In this document: in pieces, positions 55,650-64,000 of the stretch
How positions within the stretch are numbered: the stretch's first letter is position 1
How the letters are laid out: every line of letters starts with the position of its first letter
Assembly: GCA_964019425.1 (NCBI GenBank)
Contig: OZ025786.1
Span: 186,001 to 250,000, forward strand
Direction: 5' to 3'
Source of the DNA: Flectonema sp. DT1601
Lineage: Eukaryota; Euglenozoa; Diplonemea; Diplonemida; Diplonemidae
DNA length: 64,000 bases
The notes under the pieces: model-generated
Told to the model about the DNA's origin: nothing
What the model saw: the letters and a program-made list of their open reading frames with translations, nothing else
Databases searched by the model: none
Program-made: the position numbers and the translations under genes

Positions 55650-55913
55650 ATGAATACCTTATCACGTGTGACAAGATCCCTTGGTACCCGTTGGTGCAGC
55701 AGCTCGCCAGTCGATATCGCGTTTAAGCCTAATGAGGTGTGTAAATGATTTTTTTTTTTTTTTTTTTTTTTGTGGTTGAAAAAATCATCAAAACCAACAA
55801 ACCAACAGGACGGGTGGGGTTACAACAAAAACTACGGAGATAGCTTTGAGAGAATTTTTGGTAACAAGAAGGAGCCTACAGAAGCCCCTAAAGAAAAGAA
55901 AGAAGAGAACTAA
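55650..55913 (+). CDS. Small probable mitochondrial protein, 63 aa, two exons
   Basis: Exon 1 (55650-55736) and exon 2 (55809-55913) join in phase 0 across a 72-bp intron (GTGTGT...CAACAG). The ATG lies directly after a long A run, as in other genes here. The first 20 residues (MNTLSRVTRSLGTRWCSSS) form a typical basic, Ser-rich mitochondrial leader. The mature part is FKPNEDGWGYNKNYGDSFER followed by IFGNKK and a Lys/Glu tail. I do not recognise the family. Each exon is too short to stand out alone, but the clean splice phase, leader and Trp/Tyr-rich motif make a real gene likely. Confidence 0.65.
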
Positions 55914-56390
55914 ACCGATTTCAACTCATCACGGTATACTTCTCTAAGAAACTGTAGCAGTTCGTCGTGCTACATAATTGTGGTTGGGTATGGGTAAATC
56001 CTCTGTGAGGGCTTATTACTTCGGTATCAGCGTTTTATTGACTGAATTCTGTTTTTTTTATTGGTTGGCTTTTGTTTTTTTGTATCACCGTTTTTTTTTC
56101 TTTTTTTTTGCAATGCCTGAGAGGCAGCCACTGCGTGTGCAGTGCGACAACTCGTGTGGGATCATGCAAAGAATTCTTCTGTTTCTACAGCGTTAAATGT
56201 GTGTAAGAATAAAAAACAAAACAACCAATTCATCATCTTTAAGAAGCAAACCAAAACAACAACGAACACTTTCATTTTGTAAAAAAAAAAAATATAGTAT
56301 AATTCCGATGTTACTAAAAAAAGTAATTATTTTATATCAGACAAAAAGCACGAGGGGGGAAGAGTCGAGCTTTAAAAAAAAAATAAAAAA
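55914..56390. other. Intergenic spacer
   Basis: No gene seen; T-rich then A-rich, ending in an A-rich run just before the next ATG. Confidence 0.5.
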
Positions 56391-59300
56391 ATGCCATTCT
56401 TTCCTCGAAAGGGGAGTGCGGGATCACCAATGTCACCAGGCAGTGGTAAGAATGTTACATTCAACACTCCGATTTCACATGAGAGTAGGAGTGGAAGTTT
56501 TTCTCCGATTCCTGAAAAATATCAGATGACTCCTGAAAAAGAAGAACATCACAAAAGAAACAGAGAATCCTTTGAAAGACTTGGACACATAACTCGTGAT
56601 AGAGAACGAGCAAGAGTATTACAACGACATCTGACTCAAATTCCGAAAAACTTATTTCTAAACCGCGTTGACTTAAACGTCGCATGCTGCACTTGGAATG
56701 TCGCAGAAACATCTGGTCAAGGAATCACTTCATTAGAAAAATGGCTTCAAACAAAAAGAGGAGCCGACCTCATCGCTGTTGGATTACAAGAAGTTGATAT
56801 GTCAGCGAGGGCACTCGCTACTTCTAATACTGGAAAAGCTGATCCCTGGGTCGACTGTTTAAACAGACATGCGATTCCATTTAATTTTAAAAAGTTATCA
56901 TCCCAATCACTTGTTGGACAACTCCTCGTTGTATTCGTCAGATCAGAATTATTCCCAGAAATTGAACATCTTTCTTCAAAAGAAGTAAAATTAGGAAGCG
57001 GTGGGTTCACTGGAAACAAAGGAGCCTTAGCAACATCATTCTACCTTCATTGTAAGAGATTTCTTTTTATAAATAGTCATTTTGTACCTCACACTGAGAA
57101 TACAGAAAGGAGAAATGAAAATTTCAATTTCGTCTTAAACCACCTTACGAAACAAGATCAGCCAATAACAACCACCTCGAACTGTCCTTGTACTAATCTG
57201 ATCGCATTCGGAACAACAGGTGAAGTAGGACAAAGCAGATCGATAGCTAGTGTTGATAAAGGGTTTTTTGGTTCTCCAAAAGCAGGTCAATTAGCAACTG
57301 TCAGCAACAGCATCATGGGAACAACGGATTATATATTTTGGATGGGTGATTTGAATTATAGAGTCGAAGGAGACTATGATGATGTAATGCAAGCCATCGC
57401 TCACAAACGTATTAAAGCGATCTTATCAAGTGACCAACTCACAAAAGAGAAAGAACGAGGAAAAGTATTTCAAAATTTCACTGAATCCACGATAACATTC
57501 CTCCCAACTTACAAATTTTTAAAAAACAGTGAGGTCTACAACACCAGTAAGAAAGGTTCAAAACGAAGAATCCCAGCATACACCGACAGAGTATTATACT
57601 ATAAGTTAAAAACACCAAAAGCAGATGACTTTCTACCAGTTGACAGTAATGTTATCAGATCAGTAAAATATAAAAGTTACGTAAACACGGTATCTGATCA
57701 TCACCCTGTGTGTTGTCTTCTTAAGGTAGCCGTCTATGAAGTGATGCCTATGATCATTGAGTCCGTTCTTGATATGGGAACTTCTGGAATGAGTCCCACA
57801 CAAATAGCAGTAAAACTATCAGAGCAGACTAACAAGCCTCAAGATGAGTCTTCCTTATGGATTCAAGATCATAATGGAAAAGTTGATCCATCGATATGCG
57901 GTCCTGGAACTTGCTATTCATCAGACGAGGATAGAGAAACTGTTGAGCAAAAACAATCAAAACGACTTGAGGATCGACTTGCTGCTGTTGAAAGTATTCT
58001 AACTCAAGGACCTCTTCCTGGAGATCAAACACTTGATAAACTTAAAGAAGGTCAAACAGGATTAGCTTCACGTGTTGAGATACTCGCATCAAGACTTCAA
58101 GACTTACCTGTTACACCTCATGAAGAGATTAATCTATTGGGTGAATCAATGACTCATGTTCTCGATAAGTTACATTCTGTTGAGGGTATTTTAGGTGTTC
58201 CTCATCAGGCAGAAGGACCTGATGAACAATTAACGAAGAGTGTCGACATTTTAAAAAAACAATTCTCACAAATATCATCTCGGATGGATCTCTTCATCAC
58301 CACAGTTGGAGCTGCTTCGAATGGCGGAGTACTTGCGACGGATATGATTCCCTTGGAGTATCTTGATGAGCCATCGCTATCAGAACAAGAAAGAATTCTT
58401 AGATCAGAAATGAGAAGTATCTACCTCGCTGGTTTCACAGCTGGTAATTTGGGAAGCAGTAAAGAAGACGCCAGTTTTGAAGAAAAAATGGAAGAGCGGC
58501 AATCGATTCTCGCCAGACGAGAAGAAGAACTTCGTTCGATGATGTCTCACAGAGAAGTAGAATGTGAAAGAAGAGAAAGAGAAGTACTCATGAGAGAGAA
58601 TGAAGTAAAGAACAGATCTGACACTTTAGAGAAATTACAAAAGTTCTTGAAGATAGGATTAAAGCTGCGGAATCTCTCTCCCACACGGAAGCGACTGCTG
58701 CTGATTCGCTTCAACGTCGCGAGGAAGACGTTCGCGAACAAGAANNNNNNNNNNNNNNNNNNNNNNNNNNNNNNNNNNNNNNNNNNNNNNNNNNNNNNNN
58801 NNNNNNNNNNNNNNNNNNNNNNNNNNNNNNNNNNNNNNNNNNNNNNNNNNNNNNNNNNNNNNNNNNNNNNNNNNNNNNNNNNNNNNNNNNNNNNNNNNNN
58901 NNNNNNNNNNNNNNNNNNNNNNNNNNNNNNNNNNNNNNNNNNNNAATCAAACCAACAGCTTGAGGCTGGCAGAGACACATTCACATCTCAACTTCATCAA
59001 CGAGAAATGTTCCTTGGGCAGAGAGAGTCACAACTAAACGCTGCTGAGAATAAGATTGGCGGCATAGCTTACGACTCAACTCCTTATAACACAACCAGAT
59101 CACCTTCACCAATGCAAGCATGGAAAGGTGTATTGGAAGGTCCTGTCACGGATAAGTCACCAGCAAGACTAAGAGGAGCATATCAAGATAGGAGTAACAG
59201 TCCGTTGACGGAATTACTTCGAGAAAATAATTTATACGACACGTCAAATGAAGTAGAAAGACAGAACTCGCTTTCTGTGTCGAGATATCCGTTTATGAAA

Positions 59301-59651
59301 CCAGAGCGATCATTATCACCGTCACCATCACCTGCACCTGTTCGTGCCTCAAGCATCCCTCAATCACCAATACTAGGAAGACGTCCTGTTGATAAGGTCG
59401 CGTCATTGTTAGCACCGTTTGCAACAGATTCCAGAATACCATCAAACTTCTCACGTATTGGTGCTGCTCGATTCCCTGACTCTTTTGTTTACTCTTTTGG
59501 TTCTCGTCAGATTACCATAAGACCAATTGGTGAAGTAAAAAAAGAAGCTCGTGTCTTAATTGGATCCGGTTGGATGCCATTTTCTGACTTTGTTACAAAA
59601 TTTGGAGATTCTGAACAACGTCGACTAATAAGAAAGAGTGGTCCCACGTAA
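56391..59651 (+). CDS. Inositol polyphosphate 5-phosphatase with coiled-coil tail, about 1086 aa, interrupted by assembly gap
   Basis: Residues about 95-445 are a 5-phosphatase domain that would remove the 5-phosphate of phosphoinositides. The family motifs WNVAE, GLQEVD, GGFTGNKGA, NSHFVPH, FWMGDLNYRV, LPTYKF, RIPAYTDRVLYY and SDHHPV are all present. An insertion of roughly 50 residues (NCPCTNLIAFGTTGEV region) sits before the GDLNYRV motif. The C-terminal half is a long coiled coil rich in Glu/Arg and then a Ser/Pro-rich tail. A run of 200 Ns (58745-58944) breaks it. Just before the gap, at about 58640, the coiled-coil character continues in another frame, so the frame read directly there is probably wrong by one base. 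There is no RhoGAP or SAC domain, so it differs from OCRL and synaptojanin. Confidence 0.88.
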   Translation: MPFFPRKGSAGSPMSPGSGKNVTFNTPISHESRSGSFSPIPEKYQMTPEKEEHHKRNRESFERLGHITRDRERARVLQRHLTQIPKNLFLNRVDLNVACCTWNVAETSGQGITSLEKWLQTKRGADLIAVGLQEVDMSARALATSNTGKADPWVDCLNRHAIPFNFKKLSSQSLVGQLLVVFVRSELFPEIEHLSSKEVKLGSGGFTGNKGALATSFYLHCKRFLFINSHFVPHTENTERRNENFNFVLNHLTKQDQPITTTSNCPCTNLIAFGTTGEVGQSRSIASVDKGFFGSPKAGQLATVSNSIMGTTDYIFWMGDLNYRVEGDYDDVMQAIAHKRIKAILSSDQLTKEKERGKVFQNFTESTITFLPTYKFLKNSEVYNTSKKGSKRRIPAYTDRVLYYKLKTPKADDFLPVDSNVIRSVKYKSYVNTVSDHHPVCCLLKVAVYEVMPMIIESVLDMGTSGMSPTQIAVKLSEQTNKPQDESSLWIQDHNGKVDPSICGPGTCYSSDEDRETVEQKQSKRLEDRLAAVESILTQGPLPGDQTLDKLKEGQTGLASRVEILASRLQDLPVTPHEEINLLGESMTHVLDKLHSVEGILGVPHQAEGPDEQLTKSVDILKKQFSQISSRMDLFITTVGAASNGGVLATDMIPLEYLDEPSLSEQERILRSEMRSIYLAGFTAGNLGSSKEDASFEEKMEERQSILARREEELRSMMSHREVECERREREVLMRENEVKNRSDTLEKLQKFLKIGLKLRNLSPTRKRLLLIRFNVARKTFANKXXXXXXXXXXXXXXXXXXXXXXXXXXXXXXXXXXXXXXXXXXXXXXXXXXXXXXXXXXXXXXXXXXXXSNQQLEAGRDTFTSQLHQREMFLGQRESQLNAAENKIGGIAYDSTPYNTTRSPSPMQAWKGVLEGPVTDKSPARLRGAYQDRSNSPLTELLRENNLYDTSNEVERQNSLSVSRYPFMKPERSLSPSPSPAPVRASSIPQSPILGRRPVDKVASLLAPFATDSRIPSNFSRIGAARFPDSFVYSFGSRQITIRPIGEVKKEARVLIGSGWMPFSDFVTKFGDSEQRRLIRKSGPT
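58745..58944. other. Assembly gap, 200 N
   Basis: Exactly 200 undetermined bases inside the coiled-coil part of the 5-phosphatase gene. A round number suggests a placeholder length. Confidence 1.
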
Positions 59652-60073
59652 AGTTGGGTTCAGTCACTACTTTGATGGTTATCGCAGAGCCATTTTCCGT
59701 TTTTTTTTTTTTCAAAAAAAAAAAAAAAAAAAAAGCGCTGAACGCTTTAAGAAACCTGAAAATCAGTTACATGTCACCACCTATTTGTATTTTTTTTCTG
59801 TAATCTTTTATATGATGATTCTTGATCCTCCTTTCACTCCCCTTTTGTTATAAAGTAATTCTGTTTTGCTAGAACTCATATCGTGTTGATCATCTTCTAT
59901 TATTTATCTTAGATAAAAAAATAGAGAGACAGACAGACTTGTGTATACTAAATCTATTTGTCAATTAACAGATAATTCCCACATGTGATGTTTTGATCGT
60001 AATATTAATTAATTAGTTAACAATCTTTTTCATTCTTTTGTTTTAAAAGGAATTCAAACCTTTGCTTATATCA
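59652..60073. other. Intergenic spacer
   Basis: T- and A-runs; no gene seen. A possible acceptor-like AAAAGG at about 60046 does not by itself support an intron. Confidence 0.45.
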
Positions 60074-61531
60074 ATGCAGACGTTGGGCAAGACACTGGCA
60101 GTTGGACGAACTCCTTTTACACGTTATTGTAGTGGTGGTAAGTTTGGGGATATGAGTACTGAAGAATGGACGAAGTCATTCAAGAAAGAAACAGTTGATC
60201 TTGCTGCAATGGATGTCGACACTATCACATATCAAGAGTCGGCAGAGAGAATGAGAAAACTATTGAAAACTGGACTCCTACAACACACTGACCTACACAC
60301 TCATCCAGAACGATTCTTTCTGGCTCACAGACTGCTTGCTGAAAAAACACCTGTGTTAGGACCTGGTTTCTGGATTCGTTTCACAGTTCACTACAACTTA
60401 TGTGCCGGTACTGTTTTAGCTCTTGGCTCTGAAGATCAGTTAAAAGTGTTGAGTGAAATGCAAACAAATGGTCTTCTCGGTTGCTTCTCTCTAACTGAAA
60501 AACTAGCTGGCGTTAGTTCTGGTTTAGTTGTGAATACAGTGGCTGAGTTTGATTCAGAGAGTGATACTTTTGTAATATCATCACCTGAAGGTGGAGCACA
60601 AAAGAATTGGATCTCTCAAGGACTAGTTGCTGATAAAACTGTTGTTGTTGCTGACTTGCGTTCTAATGGAAAGTCATTTGGTCCTCACGCGTTTTTGATA
60701 AACCTGAGAATTGATGGAAAGGTTGTCCCAGGAGTAGATCACGGTGACATGGGTAAGAAGACTGTTGGAAATGACCTCGATAATGCTTGGATAGCATTCA
60801 ATGGTGTAAGGGTACCCAAATCCTCATTGTTAAACAGATACGCTGACATTACTTCTGATGGATATGTTCAAAAAGTTAAAGGTGTCCCTGTATTCCATAT
60901 GATTGGACAACGATTATTCACTGGTAGAGTTGCTGTAGCACAAGCAGCGCTTGAGTTCCGCAGATCATTGTTTCACACGACCAGACAGTTTGCCGATGGT
61001 AAGACTTGTTGGGCTCCAAAAGGTACGCGACCGCTGAGTTCAATCCCGCAGTTGAAAAAACTGTTTGAAGAAAATAGTGAAAACATGAAACTTTTAGATA
61101 CTTTTGTATCCAAGTGTGAGTCTCAGCTTTGCTCGTCACTTCGCAATAACGAAATGCCGAGTCTGTCTTTAGTGGAAGCGATTGCCGTAGCGAAAGTTAA
61201 ATGTGTCGAAGATTCTATCGACTTCGTCCACAGACTACGAAATGAAATTGGATCTTATGCTCTTATGCATGGCACCGGTTTTGAACAAACTGATTTTCTC
61301 ACTTGTTGCAAATTCGCAGAGGGAGATAGCAGAATTCTAATGCAGAAGATGTCAAGAGACCTTTTACGTTTGTATTCAAAGAAACCTTCTGCTGTTGTTC
61401 CTAACGAAGCTGCTTTATGTGAAAAACTATCCTCATTGAAGGAGGAAGATGCAGAATTCTCTGAAGGTATTTACTCACTGGCGGGGTTGATATTGGAAAG
61501 GACTACTCGGGCGGTAGTTTCAAAATTATGA
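60074..61531 (+). CDS. Acyl-CoA oxidase-like flavoprotein with SKL terminus, 485 aa
   Basis: A member of the acyl-CoA oxidase/dehydrogenase superfamily, which introduces a trans-2 double bond in acyl-CoA using FAD. LGCFSLTEKLAGVSSGL, FGPHAFLINLR, VPGVDHGDMGKKTVGNDLDN and FAEGDSRILMQKMSRDLL (with the Glu expected as catalytic base) follow acyl-CoA oxidase order. It ends VVSKL, a canonical PTS1 signal, so peroxisomal import is likely. The chosen ATG (60074) gives an N-terminus (MQTLGKTLAVGRTPFTRYCS) that resembles a mitochondrial leader. At 485 residues it is shorter than typical 650-residue acyl-CoA oxidases, lacking most of the last helical domain. The substrate is unknown. Confidence 0.83.
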   Translation: MQTLGKTLAVGRTPFTRYCSGGKFGDMSTEEWTKSFKKETVDLAAMDVDTITYQESAERMRKLLKTGLLQHTDLHTHPERFFLAHRLLAEKTPVLGPGFWIRFTVHYNLCAGTVLALGSEDQLKVLSEMQTNGLLGCFSLTEKLAGVSSGLVVNTVAEFDSESDTFVISSPEGGAQKNWISQGLVADKTVVVADLRSNGKSFGPHAFLINLRIDGKVVPGVDHGDMGKKTVGNDLDNAWIAFNGVRVPKSSLLNRYADITSDGYVQKVKGVPVFHMIGQRLFTGRVAVAQAALEFRRSLFHTTRQFADGKTCWAPKGTRPLSSIPQLKKLFEENSENMKLLDTFVSKCESQLCSSLRNNEMPSLSLVEAIAVAKVKCVEDSIDFVHRLRNEIGSYALMHGTGFEQTDFLTCCKFAEGDSRILMQKMSRDLLRLYSKKPSAVVPNEAALCEKLSSLKEEDAEFSEGIYSLAGLILERTTRAVVSKL

Positions 61532-62147
61532 AAGGGGAAAAAAAAAAAAAAATCGTCTTTTTATTTATTTTAATATTGTGTCATAAACTAACCAAAGCAA
61601 ACCAACTACGGATTTTTGATTTTGATTTGATTTTTTTTTTTTTTTTTTTTGATTGAGCTGGTGATTATTAATACTAACTAAGCAAAGCAAGAAATTTGGA
61701 ATAAAGTCCCCCTAAGAACTTATATATTGATGAAAAGTCAAAAAAAAAAAAAAAAGGAGGACAAATAGTATAAGATTATAGCCTGAAATGCATTTTTGTT
61801 TTTTAAATTATTTTCTTTTTTTTTACAATAAACTCATACTAACGAAGCTAAAGTAGAAAGTATTTTACCGAACGCTACTTCATACTTTTGCGCATACAAT
61901 TTTACACTTTTGTTTCATACTCTGAATTATATTTGGACAAAAAAAAAAAAAAAAACGATGTTCAAAATAATTTCGAATTTATAAATAAATAAATAAATAA
62001 ATAAATAAAAGACTATTCAGATAAGTCTTACATTTCATTGAACGCAGAGAGAATGAGAAAATAGATAACATTCGACCAACGGACTTTAATAGTTTATTTC
62101 TCTGATATAAAAGTTACCCAACCCAAAAAAAAAAAAAAAAAAAAAAT
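61532..62147. other. Intergenic spacer with dispersed repeat copy
   Basis: Holds a copy (about 61697-61795) of the repeat seen near 20805-20885, a (TAAA)n-like tract near 61980-62008 and an A22-like run just before the dynamin ATG. No gene is seen. Confidence 0.5.
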
Positions 62148-63904
62148 ATGGCGGAATTAGAAGGGCTCGAAAGACTGCTTCCTGTTGTTAACCAGCTTCA
62201 GGATGTGTTCTCAAAAGTTAATATGGTTCACGAACTTGATTTACCGCAAATTGTTGTTGTTGGTGCTCAAAGTACCGGAAAGTCGAGTGTCTTAGAAAAC
62301 ATTGTTGGAAAAGATTTCCTTCCAAGAGGCTCTGGAATCGTCACCAGAAGACCTCTGGTTCTGCAAATGACAAAGTTGACCGCTGAAGAAGAAGAAAGTA
62401 GAAAAAGTCGTTCTGAAGCAACCGAGTGGGGTACATTTTTGCACAAACCGGGTGTTGTGTATACTGACTTCGTAGAAATAAAAAATGAAATCTCAAGAGA
62501 AACTGAACGACTCTGTGGTGACAAGAAAGGTGTCAGCTCTGACCCTATAAGACTTAATGTAACATCTCCAAACTGCTTGGACCTGACAGTTATTGATTTG
62601 CCTGGTCTGACTAAGATTGCTGTTGATGGTCAACAAGAAAATATAAAAGAAGCAATTGAGGACATGGCAATTGAATATTGCAAACCTAAGAACACAATAA
62701 TACTCGCAGTCACAGCAGCTAATACTGACATTGCAAACTCTGACGCTCTTCAATTAGCGAGAAGGGTTGATCCTCAAGGTGATCGTACTATCGGAGTGTT
62801 AACTAAATTAGACTTAATGGATGCTGGTACCAACGCTCTTGATGTCCTTAAGGGTAATGTCGTTAAGTTAAAAAGAGGTTTTGTAGGACTTGTCAACAGG
62901 TCTCAAAGAGACATTGATATGATGAAAAATGTTAAGGATTCGTTGGAATCAGAGATGGATTTTTTTAAAAGTCATCCAATCTACTCAAAATATGCCAACA
63001 AGCAGTTAGGAACTAAATTCTTAACTCAGACTCTGAGTGATAATTTATTAGTTCATATTAGGAAATGTCTTCCTGAGTTAAAACAGAATATCGAAAACTT
63101 ACTAAAGCAAACTGACCTTTTACTTAAAGAGTACGGCCAAAGTGAAATGGGACCTGGTTCCAAACTGCTACAGCTACTCTCATCATACTCAACCAGTATT
63201 ATTCAAAACTTAGACGGATCAAACGTACCAGGACAGATTAGCAGTAAGATTGAAAAGACCAGAGGAGGGGCTAAGATCAACAGCATGTTCTCGACGGCAT
63301 TCGTTCCTCACTTAGAAAAATTATCACCTCTGGATAGCATTGACGATGATCAGGTTCAAACAATAATTAGTAGTTGTCAGGGAACTAGAAATAAACTTTT
63401 TATTCCTGAACAGGCTTTTGAAGCACTTTGTAGAATCTGTATCAGGTCTCTCGAGAGTCCTTCTTATAAATTAGTTGACCTCGCTCATGATGAATTAGTT
63501 AACTTAACTGAGGATACTTCACAGTCTTTGGCAAGATATCCTAAATTGCAATCATGTGTATCAGACTACATGAAAATATTTCTTCTTGAGTACAAAGAAC
63601 CTTTGACAGCATTTGTAGGAAACTTAATGGACATGGAAACCGCTCACATTAACACAAACGTATGTTTCTTTTTTTTGGTGACGGGCTAAGGCAAGAACAG
63701 AAATCTCACGTAGAGCATAAGGGTAAAAACTTGCTCGATACGCGATCTTCAGTACCGATCCACGGTGTGAAAGCATGGCCTAATAACTTTATCACTTTTC
63801 TATTCATTCAAACACAGCATCCTGAATTCTACAACGGAGGATCAATTGATTCTCTGATCGTGAGCTGGACGCAGTCAAAGCCTGATACGACTCCCCAGAC
63901 AGCG
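62148..63904 (+). CDS. Dynamin-related GTPase, 5' part (continues beyond window)
   Basis: Exon 1 (62148-63659) and exon 2 (63818-63904) join in phase 0. A further GTATGT donor at 63905 shows that the gene continues, so the C-terminal part is off the window. The large GTPase domain shows G1 GAQSTGKSS (residues 39-47), the switch-1 Thr in SGIVTRRP, G3 DLPG (near 150) and G4 TKLD (near 219). The middle/stalk region follows, with INTNHPEF near the last exon, a block found in Drp1/dynamin-like proteins (compare INTNHPDF). Such proteins constrict membranes in mitochondrial, peroxisomal or endocytic fission. Which one applies depends on the missing C-terminus (PH or PRD domain or none). The ATG follows an A22-like run. 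Confidence 0.93.
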
Positions 63905-64000
63905 GTATGTTATTTCTTTTTTTGCACCAAACGAAGTCTGAGAAGAAACTATTCAGATTAAAAGCCGTTTATTTATTATGTCAAATGTTATCTATTTCCC

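Overview
The window is nuclear DNA of a eukaryote. It has spliced genes with GT-AG introns of mostly 60-190 nt, long poly(A) and poly(T) tracts in AT-rich spacers, a standard genetic code, and genes for COPI coat, a dynamin, a DENN-domain Rab regulator, a protein disulfide isomerase, a ribosomal protein and a peroxisomal oxidase. Sperm-tail PG-rich repeats and an EF-hand/WD40 giant protein suggest a flagellated protist. Phytochelatin synthase and a C-terminal SKL fit a free-living cell with peroxisomes. I cannot name the lineage from the sequence alone.

Left third (1-22.4 kb) is accessory DNA. A tandem satellite of roughly 110-150 bp units (about 29 units, each with the hairpin AACAATGATAACATTGTT) fills 1.0-12.8 kb and has been repeatedly invaded. 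There is a 302-bp TA-flanked inverted-repeat element at 1714-2015, an unclassified 1.2-kb insert at 4.2-5.4 kb, and two complete Mutator-like (MULE) transposons at 6449-8933 and 9186-12697. Both MULEs have terminal inverted repeats and exact 9-bp target duplications. The first carries an intronless 635-aa transposase. The second carries a four-exon gene that I reconstruct as an uninterrupted 624-aa transposase. Then come a 5'-truncated, frameshifted Maverick/Polinton-type DNA polymerase B, a neighbour with an HNH-like signature, 196 perfect copies of AACAG, a Josephin-like cysteine protease fragment and a decayed pogo/Tigger-like transposon (21029-22398).

Right two thirds (23.2-64 kb) is a host gene block, almost entirely on the + strand: DENND6-like protein; a three-exon gene joining PG-rich repeats to a SAM domain; two tandem near-identical RPL35A genes; two tandem small paralogues of unknown function; a secreted PDI; phytochelatin synthase; a basic coiled-coil protein; beta'-COP; a 1022-aa coiled-coil protein; an acylated Lys/Glu-rich protein; a Gln/His-rich protein; a 1783-aa EF-hand/WD40 protein; a trans-aconitate methyltransferase-like enzyme; a hidden 63-aa probable mitochondrial protein; an inositol polyphosphate 5-phosphatase interrupted by a 200-N assembly gap; an acyl-CoA oxidase-like protein; and a dynamin running off the right edge. 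Host introns nearly all start GTATGT, and several start codons directly follow A tracts of about 15-24 nt.

The host genes are not an operon. Several (PG-rich/SAM, EF-hand/WD40 and perhaps the coiled-coil proteins) could serve the flagellum, while COPI, DENND6, dynamin and the phosphoinositide phosphatase all serve membrane traffic. Nothing in the sequence shows that they are co-regulated.
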